The position numbers and the translations under genes were made by a program. Of a stretch of 64,000 bases of DNA, positions 1 through 6,320 are shown piece after piece. The stretch's first letter is position 1; every line of letters begins with the position of its first letter. This DNA is from Fibrobacter sp. UWR3 (GTDB taxonomy: Bacteria; Fibrobacterota; Fibrobacteria; Fibrobacterales; Fibrobacteraceae): the NCBI RefSeq assembly GCF_900143055.1, contig NZ_FRCW01000004.1:186001-250000 (forward strand). The letters are read 5' to 3'. Below the pieces are notes generated by a model, which was given only the letters and a program-made list of their open reading frames with translations, ran no database searches and had not been told where the DNA came from.

Positions 1-327
1 GAACATCTCCTTGATGTAGCGGTCGGGCATGTCCATCGGCACTATTTTCTTGGTGGCGAGTTCGTAGTCGTACCAGAATTCAAAGTGGTGCTTGTTCCTG
101 CCCTTGTGGTGCATCCACGCGAGGCTCATTCCCGTATCGCGGCGTTCCCCGTTGTTCGGGGATTCCTTGCCGCTGTAGTAGCGCGCTCCCGGGATAAATT
201 CCGTGGGCGAGTACTTGGAAAGGTCGTGGAACAGTCCCTGGAACCCGATTCCCGCCTTGAAGCAGAGGCGCACGACCTCGTTCCTGTGCTTTGTGATGGT
301 GATAAAGTGGCGTATTGGGTGGAACAT
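1..327 (-). CDS. DUF5662 family protein (partial, runs off left edge)
   Basis: Only the first 109 codons are in the window. The product starts MFHPIRHFITITKHR and contains FHDLSKYSPTEF, SPNNGERR and AWMHHKGRNKHHFEFW. I know this His-rich pattern from DUF5662, a family of small cytoplasmic proteins of unknown function. The FHD and HHKGRNKHH clusters suggest a metal site, which is inference. The gene is divergent from the neighbouring phosphatase. A -10-like TATCTT on the minus strand (334-339) ends six bases before the ATG, so the message may be leaderless. Family call is fairly sure; function is not known. Confidence 0.8.
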   Translation of the reverse strand, partial: MFHPIRHFITITKHRNEVVRLCFKAGIGFQGLFHDLSKYSPTEFIPGARYYSGKESPNNGERRDTGMSLAWMHHKGRNKHHFEFWYDYELATKKIVPMDMPDRYIKEMF

Positions 328-369
328 GCGAAAAAGATAAAAAATGCCGACGGGCGGGCAAATAGAAAT

Positions 370-375
370 TATATT
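370..375 (+). promoter_or_regulatory. -10 element (TATATT) of the metallophosphatase gene
   Basis: TATATT sits six bases before the ATG at 382, so transcription would start at or next to the start codon. No clear -35 is visible. Part of a recurrent pattern in this window. Confidence 0.45.
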
Positions 376-381
376 TCAGTC

Positions 382-1374
382 ATGAATTCCTCAGTTGATT
401 TTATCGGCGATATACACGGGCACTGCACCGAGTTGCGGCTGTTGCTGGCAAAGCTCGGGTACGAGGAATCCATGGGCGCGTTCCGCTATCCGGGTGGCGC
501 GCGTTCTGTCGTATTTCTGGGGGACTACATCGATCGCGGGAGCCAGTCGCGCGAAGTGATTGACCTGGTGCGTGCCATGCGCGACGCAGGTTCGGCGGTC
601 GCCCTGATGGGAAACCACGAATTCAATGCGCTCTGCTTCTGGCAACTGAACGGCGCAGGCGGCTCTCACGTGATTCACTGCATTCCCGGGGGCTACCTGC
701 GCGAGCACAGCTTCAACAAGGTGGCAATCCACACGAGGACGGTTGAAAGCTACAAGGGGCGCAAAAAGGAATTCGAGGACATGCTCGACTTCTTGAAGAC
801 GCTTCCGTTCTTTATCGAAGAGGATTCGTTCCGGGCGCAGCATGCCTGCTTTGACTTGGGTGCCGCACGTGCGCTAGATGCAGCGGGCATCCGCAGTTTT
901 GCTGACGGGAACTTTGATGAACTTATTGCCTGCGCGAACGACCAGTTTAACGAATACGATGATTCACTCTTTGATCCGATAAACTACTTCTTGAAGGGGC
1001 CCGAGATGAACTTGCCCGACGGGATTACATTCCGCGATGGGGAAAACGTGCTTCGTAGGCGGGCGCGGGTAAAATGGTGGATTGACCCGAAGGGCTGCAG
1101 CCTGCGGGAACTGGCCTTCCAGCCGGGAGTGGAACTGCCGGCCTGCGATGCGCCCGCGGAAGTCCTTGGGCATGGCTATTACGGCGAGAACGAACGGCCC
1201 GTGTTCTTCGGGCACTACTGGCTTACGGGCCTCCCGAAGCTTATACGCGACAACGTGTGTTGCCTGGACTACAGTGTGGCGGGTTACCGTGGCGATGGAC
1301 GGCTTGTCGCTTATCGTTTTGATGGCGAACAGAAACTCGACGAAAGCAAGTTCGTTTGGGTGGAGGCTGTTTAG
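382..1374 (+). CDS. Calcineurin-like metallophosphoesterase (PrpA/ApaH-like)
   Basis: The 330-residue protein has the three metal-binding motifs of the metallophosphoesterase superfamily in order near its N-terminus: GDIHGH, GDYIDRG and GNHEF. This arrangement is typical of PPP-type serine/threonine phosphatases and of diadenosine tetraphosphatases, so it should use two metal ions to hydrolyse a phosphoester; the substrate cannot be read from sequence. No signal peptide, so cytoplasmic. The frame is open further upstream, but homology starts at the ATG at 382 (MNSSVDFIGDIHGH). TATATT at 370-375 lies six bases before that ATG. The cytochrome synthase gene starts seven bases after its stop, suggesting co-transcription. 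Confidence 0.9.
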   Translation: MNSSVDFIGDIHGHCTELRLLLAKLGYEESMGAFRYPGGARSVVFLGDYIDRGSQSREVIDLVRAMRDAGSAVALMGNHEFNALCFWQLNGAGGSHVIHCIPGGYLREHSFNKVAIHTRTVESYKGRKKEFEDMLDFLKTLPFFIEEDSFRAQHACFDLGAARALDAAGIRSFADGNFDELIACANDQFNEYDDSLFDPINYFLKGPEMNLPDGITFRDGENVLRRRARVKWWIDPKGCSLRELAFQPGVELPACDAPAEVLGHGYYGENERPVFFGHYWLTGLPKLIRDNVCCLDYSVAGYRGDGRLVAYRFDGEQKLDESKFVWVEAV

Positions 1375-1380
1375 ACGAAA

Positions 1381-3609
1381 GTGGAAAGACGAAGAACGAA
1401 AGAATTTTTGAAAAAGTTGGCTTCGCTGAAGGTGACTGTGGTTTTGCTTGTCGCGTTCCTGGTGCTCACGTTCTGGGGAACCCTGGCGCAGGCGAATGCG
1501 GAGGCGGCGGGTTATCCGGCATCGATAGCGGTAGACCGCTTCTTTGACAGTTACTTTATATGGGCACTGGGCGTGGTGCCGTTGCCTGCGTTCAAGAGTA
1601 TTGCGATTCTTGCGTGCGTGAACCTTGTCGCGAGTATGGTTTTCCGGATGCCCCGAGGCTGGAAGAACGCGGGCCTCTGGCTCATGCATGTTGCCCTGCT
1701 CGTGTTGCTTGCGGGTGGTGTTGTCGGCAGCGAAATCAAGCGGGAGTATAACGGGTTCGAAGTGCTTTCTTTGAATTCGGTAGAACTCCTTGATTCTAGC
1801 GGAACTGCGCAAAAGCTCAAGTTCTATGCGGCAGACGATAGCCTGGGCGCAGAACCCGCGAATCTGGATGAATCCGTATTGCTCGCGGGTTGGCCCTACT
1901 ACGCGCATTTCCGGGGTGACCTGCCTATGTCGAAGGACAAGGTCATCTCGATGTACAAGGTTTATTACGACCCGTTGCACTTTGTGCCGTACGCATTCAT
2001 GGTGCTGTTCCTGTTGGGAGCGGTGTTCCATTATGTGGTGAAGGTGCGCAGTGCGCGGAAGAGCGTTGCGCAAACGTCGGCTACTCGCGTGGTTTCAAAA
2101 ATCGTGCCGTTAGTTGCACTTGTGATGTTCGCAATGCCGATGAATGCACGTGCGGATGAGATCCCGAGTGATGCCTTGGTATGGTTCTCGGTGGGGCGCG
2201 ACGCCCCGGTAATTGTGGATGGCGTAGTGCGCCCGTTCGATTCGTTTGCCCGCGGGTTCCTCGATGATTTGAGCGGGCGCGTGACATTCAAGTGCGGGAA
2301 AAATGATTTTTGCGATGGGAAGGAACCTGCCGTAAACATTGTTGGGTGGATAAAGGATTTACCAGAAAAAACAAGCGGCCTTGCGCTGTTCAAGGTCTTG
2401 CGCAGCGATGTGCTGGAAGCCTTGCGTTTGCCGGCTGATTCTCGCTATGTAAGTTATGCGGAGTTGGCGCCATCGCGGAATTTGCTGGAACTCTATGCGA
2501 GCCGGGATGACAGCCATCCGGCAACATCCGAAATGAAGCGGCTTTATGCGAATGTGCTGCAATATGAAGCGGTGAAAAATGGAACTGCGTTTTCCATTGT
2601 CGAGGAATCTTCTTCGGAGTCGGTGACGGTTGATGAAAACCGGCTTGCGGCGGAAGTGTTTTACCACAAGGCGAATTTTGCATTGATTGCCTTTATCTTG
2701 GCGTTTGTCGCCAGCCTGCTTGCTTCGTTGAATATGATTTTCAGGTCGCGGAAGTTGGATGTTGCCGCAAATTTGGCCTGCATCGCGACGGCAGGTATAC
2801 TTGCGGTTCTGTTTGCCTTGCGCACGTATGTAGCTGCCCGCGTTCCTCTTTCTAGTTTGTACGAAATTGTGTTGCTCGTGGCTATGCTATTGATGGCGTT
2901 CGAATCGGGTGCGTTTATATTCTGTAAGCGTCGCACGTTCTCGCTCATGATTCCTGTGACGTTCATGGCGGCTCTCCTATTGTTCTTCGCAAAGTTCGTG
3001 CTGGAACCGGGCGATACCTTCCGGCCGATTCCTGCCGTATTGAATTCCTCGGTTTTCCTCACGGTTCACGTGTTCACGATTGCGCTCGGATTTGCGGGCA
3101 TGATTCTTTCGGGAGTTGTCGCGCACATGGCGCTGTTCCGTTCCCGCGGGCAATTTGCTGGCTTGGATGCATCTTCAGAAGAGAACTGCGCGGTATCTTC
3201 GGGTGAATCGCCGCGCACCCCGCTCGATTCGCTCCTGTATGGCACGCTCGTCTTTGGCGCAGTATTCACAATGCTTGGTACGCTCCTGGGCGGCGTGTGG
3301 GCCGATTTCGCATGGGGTCGCTTCTGGGGGTTCGACCCGAAGGAATGTGGTGCGCTTTTTGTAATCCTGTGGGCGATGCTCCTGCTTCATTTGCGTGTTG
3401 GCCGCCTGGTGGATACGCACGGATTTGCCTTGCTCAACTGTTTCAACGTAATCGTGACGTTCCTTTGCTGGTTCGGCGTGAACTTGCTCGGGGTTGGCTT
3501 GCACAGTTACGGGTTCCAGGGTGGAACCGCCATGTGGCTTGCCATATTTGTGGCGGTCGATGTGCTGCTTATCGTGCTTATTGAACGTCTTGTCGCGCGA
3601 CGCTCCTGA
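1381..3609 (+). CDS. ccsBA: ResB-CcsA fused cytochrome c synthase (system II, NrfI-like)
   Basis: A 742-residue multi-spanning membrane protein. The first 250 residues are ResB-like: a first TM segment with VVLLVAFLVLTFWGTLAQ, further TM segments, and a short periplasmic part. After a periplasmic region of roughly 180 residues, the last 310 residues are CcsA-like, with the haem-handling motif WGRFWGFDPKECGALF at about 644-660. A His before it (FLTVHVFTIALG, about 563) and a His after it (GVGLHSYGF, about 708) match the P-His positions. It should carry haem out and ligate it to CXXCH apocytochromes. Fused forms are known in epsilonproteobacteria (NrfI, CcsBA). The start is GTG; no in-frame ATG lies near. 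No cytochrome c gene is in the window, so its client is unknown. Confidence 0.88.
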   Translation: MERRRTKEFLKKLASLKVTVVLLVAFLVLTFWGTLAQANAEAAGYPASIAVDRFFDSYFIWALGVVPLPAFKSIAILACVNLVASMVFRMPRGWKNAGLWLMHVALLVLLAGGVVGSEIKREYNGFEVLSLNSVELLDSSGTAQKLKFYAADDSLGAEPANLDESVLLAGWPYYAHFRGDLPMSKDKVISMYKVYYDPLHFVPYAFMVLFLLGAVFHYVVKVRSARKSVAQTSATRVVSKIVPLVALVMFAMPMNARADEIPSDALVWFSVGRDAPVIVDGVVRPFDSFARGFLDDLSGRVTFKCGKNDFCDGKEPAVNIVGWIKDLPEKTSGLALFKVLRSDVLEALRLPADSRYVSYAELAPSRNLLELYASRDDSHPATSEMKRLYANVLQYEAVKNGTAFSIVEESSSESVTVDENRLAAEVFYHKANFALIAFILAFVASLLASLNMIFRSRKLDVAANLACIATAGILAVLFALRTYVAARVPLSSLYEIVLLVAMLLMAFESGAFIFCKRRTFSLMIPVTFMAALLLFFAKFVLEPGDTFRPIPAVLNSSVFLTVHVFTIALGFAGMILSGVVAHMALFRSRGQFAGLDASSEENCAVSSGESPRTPLDSLLYGTLVFGAVFTMLGTLLGGVWADFAWGRFWGFDPKECGALFVILWAMLLLHLRVGRLVDTHGFALLNCFNVIVTFLCWFGVNLLGVGLHSYGFQGGTAMWLAIFVAVDVLLIVLIERLVARRS

Positions 3610-3636
3610 AAAAAACTCTGCACCGGAGTAATTTTA

Positions 3637-3642
3637 TATATT
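3637..3642 (+). promoter_or_regulatory. -10 element (TATATT) before the YbjQ gene
   Basis: TATATT followed by a short leader with the ribosome site AAGGAGG (3651-3657), nine bases before the ATG at 3666. The element overlaps the short repeat CCGGAGTAATTTTATATA (3623-3640), which recurs at the ends of the downstream inverted repeats. Confidence 0.5.
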
Positions 3643-3665
3643 CGTGCAAAAAGGAGGCATGGAAC

Positions 3666-3989
3666 ATGCAGATTGTAACGACAGATTTTATTACGGGCAA
3701 GGAAATTGAGACCATTCAGGTGGTGAAGGGCAGTGTCGTGTTCAGCAAGAACGTGGTGCGCGATATCTTTGCGGGCCTCAAGACGATTATCGGTGGCGAA
3801 ATTGCCGGTTATACTGAGATGCTGAACGACGCCCGCAACATCGCGATGCAGCGCATGATAGAGGAAGCGTCCCGTATCGGTGGTGACGCTGTGGTAAACG
3901 TGCGGTTTGCGACGTCATCTGTCATGGCGGGGTCGTCCGAAATTATCGTGTACGGGACTGCCGTGAAGTTTAGCGACCGTTCGCGCTAA
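3666..3989 (+). CDS. YbjQ/UPF0145 family protein
   Basis: A 107-residue cytoplasmic protein with the full UPF0145 pattern: an N-terminal strand TTDFITGKEIE, then GLKTIIGGEIAGYTEML, then ARNIAMQRMIEEA, then GGDAVVNVRFATS, ending in VYGTAVKF. UPF0145 (YbjQ) proteins form pentameric rings; the 'heavy-metal binding' label in databases is not a proven function. Length is normal for the family. Start is fixed by the AAGGAGG site. The last codons and the stop lie inside a 51-bp repeat arm, so the C-terminal residues SDRSR may have been donated by the repeat. Confidence 0.9.
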   Translation: MQIVTTDFITGKEIETIQVVKGSVVFSKNVVRDIFAGLKTIIGGEIAGYTEMLNDARNIAMQRMIEEASRIGGDAVVNVRFATSSVMAGSSEIIVYGTAVKFSDRSR

Positions 3990-4025
3990 TATTCTGTATT
4001 AAATTACTCCGGTTTGCGCTCACTC
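3975..4025 (+). repeat. 51-bp inverted repeat, left arm
   Basis: Matches the reverse complement of 6270-6320 at equal length: 13 identical bases (GACCGTTCGCGCT), 8 divergent bases, then 29 of 30 identical (core GTATTAAATTACTCCGGTT). It covers the stop codon of the YbjQ gene. Confidence 0.85.
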
Positions 4026-4116
4026 CCACCTAAAGGTGGCCATGCCCACTAAGCAACAAGTTGCCAAGTGGTCAAAGGTCGCGACCAACGCGGCACACTT
4101 GCGTAGTGCCGCTTTT
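4026..4116 (+). other. Run of four hairpins, last one terminator-like
   Basis: Four consecutive inverted repeats: CCACC/GGTGG (4026-4039); CCACT-GCAAC/GTTGC-AGTGG (4046-4071); the palindrome GGTCGCGACC (4077-4086); and GCGGCAC/GTGCCGC (4090-4112), followed by TTTT. The last could terminate the YbjQ transcript. The density of stems exceeds what a terminator needs, so a structured RNA is possible. Confidence 0.5.
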
Positions 4117-4140
4117 GGCTCACGTAGTAGATTCTTGTTT

Positions 4141-4174
4141 GCTTCAAGAGTCTATTCACACGTTCACACATTCA
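4141..4174 (+). repeat. 34-bp direct repeat, copy 1
   Basis: Identical over 34 bases to 4401-4434 (begins GCTTCAAGAGTC, ends CACACATTCA). Both copies lie in the non-coding stretch between the YbjQ gene and the FAD oxidoreductase. Confidence 0.9.
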
Positions 4175-4236
4175 CTTCGTTCGAGTGTTCACTTTGTAAA
4201 TAGCCTCTCTACGCAAAGAATACAACATTTGCTCCG

Positions 4237-4391
4237 GCAGAAACTAGTTTATCGCAAGGGATTTGCAATAGGCGGGTTCTGCAGAAGTCCTTGTGACTGT
4301 TAGTCCCTTCGGACTTCTACGAAAATCAATAGGGATTTAAACATCGGAGAGGTGTTATTCGTATAAGGCCTTCACGAGGCCTGTTTTTTTT
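4237..4391 (+). ncRNA. Candidate structured RNA ending in an intrinsic terminator
   Basis: The 3990-4495 interval (506 bp) has no convincing gene; a 79-codon open frame in it matches nothing. It instead holds nested stems: GCAGAA (4237-4242) with TTCTGC (4277-4282), enclosing GCAA/TTGC; and AGAAGTCC (4283-4290) with GGACTTCT (4311-4318), enclosing GACT/AGTC. A strong terminator ends the run at 4391. No good promoter was found upstream, and no known RNA family was recognised. Strand is set by the terminator. Confidence 0.35.
4366..4391 (+). terminator. Intrinsic terminator
   Basis: AGGCCT, a TCACG loop, AGGCCT, then G and eight T (4384-4391). The T-run is on the + side only, so something transcribed rightwards ends here although no gene lies upstream of it in the interval. 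Confidence 0.75.
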
Positions 4392-4400
4392 GAAGGATGT

Positions 4401-4434
4401 GCTTCAAGAGTCTATTCACACGTTCACACATTCA
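4401..4434 (+). repeat. 34-bp direct repeat, copy 2
   Basis: Perfect copy of 4141-4174, starting ten bases after the terminator T-run. Confidence 0.9.
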
Positions 4435-4495
4435 AACAACAGCAAATTGCTAGCGGGTTTGCCGTTCACGAATTTCGTTTATTGCAATATTGGGT

Positions 4496-6157
4496 TTACT
4501 TGCTTCTCTTTGCTCGAACGGCAAGTCTTACGCCGTCTGCGGCGCTCGTGACGATTCCGCCGGAATAGCCTGCGCCCTCGCCGAGCACGAAAAGCCCCAG
4601 CGTGTTGATGCTTTCGAGCGTATCGTTGTTGCGCGTGATGCGTACCGGCGAACTCGTGCGCGTTTCGGGGGCGACAATCAGCCCTTGCTCGATAAATCCA
4701 GGAATCTTGCGGTCAAAATTCTGGAAACCTTCGGCGAGCGAACTGCAGATTTTCTTGTCGAGCCAGTCCCACATGTTGCAGGCGACAAGCCCGCAGGGGT
4801 AAGTTGTCTTGGGCAGGTTGCGGTCTGCATGGTGGGCGAGGAAGGCCTTGATGGTCTGCGCGGGGGCTGCGTATTCCTTGCCGCCGACATCGAATGCGTC
4901 GCGTTCCGTCTTGCGCTGGAAATTGAGCCCGCCGAAGGTCGTTTCGCTCGCCTCTACGGGTACTACAATCGCACCGTTTGCGGTGGGGCCGTTGCGACGG
5001 CTGTAGCTCATGCCGTTGGTGGCGAGCGTTCCCGGTTCCGATGCGCAGGGCACCAGCACGCCACCCGGGCACATGCAGAAACTGTAGGCACTGCTCGTCT
5101 TGTTAAGCGTCGGGGTGGCGAGAAAATATTCTGCGGCTCCCGTGAGGCGCGTGTCTACGCCCTTCCCGAGCTGGCGCAGGTTGATAAGTGCCTGCGGGTG
5201 TTCTACGCGTACGCCCATCGCGAACGCCTTGCTTTCGAGCGCAACCCCGCGGGCTGCCAGGAGTTCATAGATCCCGCGGGCGGAATGCCCCGTGGCAAGT
5301 ACCAGCGCCTCGCACTTTTGCCAGCGGGCGGCGCTGTTTAATGCCGGCGCGCTGTTTAACGACTGCGCTGAGTCCGCAGCGCTGTTTAACGCCGGCGATA
5401 CACTGGAAACGTCGCGCATCTTGATTGCGGCAATGCGCCCATCTTTTATCTCCACATCCTCAAGCGCGGTATTGAAGTGTATCTTCCCGCCGAGGCGTGC
5501 AATCTCTGCGCGAATCTGGCGCAGCATCAGCACGAGCCTGTCGGTACCGATATGCGGTTTGGCGAAGGTCACGACGTTTTCATCCACGCCGAATTCCACC
5601 ATGTCGCGCAGGACGGTTTCCGAGAAGATATTGCGGCTGCGGGTATTGAGCTTGCCGTCACTGAATGCGCCGGCCCCGCCTTCGCCGAACAGCACGTTGG
5701 AATGCTCGTTGAATTTCCGTTCGGCGAAGAACCTGCGGATGTCGCGGAATCGTTCTTCCACGGGCTTGCCCTGCTCGTACAGGTCTACGGTAAATCCGCG
5801 ACGCAGCAGGTGGAGGGCTGCCCACAGCCCTGCGGGGCCCGCCCCGATAACATCCACGTGACTTGCCATCGGAACACTGCCTGTAAGCGGGTCGCTTTCG
5901 AGAGTTTCGCGTTCCCGTGAAGCCGCAATTAGTCCGCGGGCCGCATTGCCCGAAGCTCGCAGCGGGCGTTCCGTTTCAAAAATTACGTTGTAGCTCCAGT
6001 GGGGCGCGCCCTTCCGGCGGCTATCCAGTGCGAATCGCTCCACTTCCAGGTTGAAAATCTGTTCTGGGTTCAGGCGAAGTTCACGCGCCAGTGCACTGCG
6101 TACTTCGCCCTTCTTTTCGAGGGCGACAGGCAATTCTCTGTAGCGGTACGTGAACAT
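4496..6157 (-). CDS. FAD-dependent oxidoreductase (COG2509-like)
   Basis: A 553-residue protein. An N-terminal domain of about 100 residues is followed by the FAD/NAD-binding motif GAGPAGLWAALHLLRRG, then VDLYEQGKPVEERFRD and GEGGAGAFSDGKLNTRS, and the C-terminal FAD contact GEGAGYSGGIVTSAADG. This is the pattern of the uncharacterised FAD-dependent dehydrogenases of COG2509; substrate unknown. The frame is open to a TTG three codons upstream, but the ATG at 6157 begins the conserved MFTYRYRELPV. A linker inserted near residue 270 contains three ALNSA-type repeats encoded by 5332-5395. The gene lies inside the 51-bp inverted repeats. TATTTT (6166-6171) ends eight bases before the ATG. Confidence 0.85.
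   Translation of the reverse strand: MFTYRYRELPVALEKKGEVRSALARELRLNPEQIFNLEVERFALDSRRKGAPHWSYNVIFETERPLRASGNAARGLIAASRERETLESDPLTGSVPMASHVDVIGAGPAGLWAALHLLRRGFTVDLYEQGKPVEERFRDIRRFFAERKFNEHSNVLFGEGGAGAFSDGKLNTRSRNIFSETVLRDMVEFGVDENVVTFAKPHIGTDRLVLMLRQIRAEIARLGGKIHFNTALEDVEIKDGRIAAIKMRDVSSVSPALNSAADSAQSLNSAPALNSAARWQKCEALVLATGHSARGIYELLAARGVALESKAFAMGVRVEHPQALINLRQLGKGVDTRLTGAAEYFLATPTLNKTSSAYSFCMCPGGVLVPCASEPGTLATNGMSYSRRNGPTANGAIVVPVEASETTFGGLNFQRKTERDAFDVGGKEYAAPAQTIKAFLAHHADRNLPKTTYPCGLVACNMWDWLDKKICSSLAEGFQNFDRKIPGFIEQGLIVAPETRTSSPVRITRNNDTLESINTLGLFVLGEGAGYSGGIVTSAADGVRLAVRAKRSK
5332..5395 (-). repeat. Three in-frame PALNSA-type repeats inside the FAD oxidoreductase
   Basis: CGCTGTTTAATGCCGG (5332-5347), CGCTGTTTAACGACTG (from 5350) and CGCTGTTTAACGCCGG (5380-5395) are read on the minus strand as ALNSA units within a low-complexity Ser/Ala insert. 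A near match lies in recG at 33284-33299. Confidence 0.75.
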
Positions 6158-6170
6158 CAGTGTCAAAAAT

Positions 6171-6197
6171 AAAAAAAGCGAGCCCTTCGGCCCGCTT
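6171..6197 (-). terminator. Intrinsic terminator overlapping the FAD oxidoreductase promoter
   Basis: On the minus strand GCGGGCC, loop GAAG, GGCTCGC, then seven T. It serves the barrel gene ending at 6319. Its T-run merges with the TATTTT that precedes the FAD oxidoreductase ATG, so termination of one gene and initiation of the next share about 20 bases. Confidence 0.75.
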
Positions 6198-6240
6198 CAA
6201 GAATTCCCTTTATTCGTTAAAACACGCCGTGAGCAACAAA

Positions 6241-6262
6241 GCCCCAGTTATTAAACTGGGGC
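6241..6262 (-). terminator. Hairpin downstream of the barrel gene
   Basis: Perfect nine-base stem GCCCCAGTT/AACTGGGGC with an ATTA loop, followed on the minus strand by TTTGTT. Weak T-run, so it is probably the first of two tandem terminators. Confidence 0.55.
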
Positions 6263-6269
6263 GGTTCGA

Positions 6270-6320
6270 GAGTGAGCGCTAACCGGAGTAATTTAATACC
6301 CTAGTTAAGCGCGAACGGTC
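6270..6320 (-). repeat. 51-bp inverted repeat, right arm
   Basis: Reverse complement of 3975-4025 (44 of 51 aligned identical, equal length). It begins within the stop codon of the barrel gene, mirroring the left arm, which covers the stop of the YbjQ gene. Confidence 0.85.

Noticed and set aside
85-381. N-terminal extension of the metallophosphatase frame
   Set aside because: It overlaps the DUF5662 gene on the other strand, and all family similarity starts at the ATG at 382 with a -10 element just before it.
4061-4303. 80-residue open frame in the hairpin-rich interval
   Set aside because: Its translation has no recognisable pattern and the DNA is explained better by stem-loops and a terminator.
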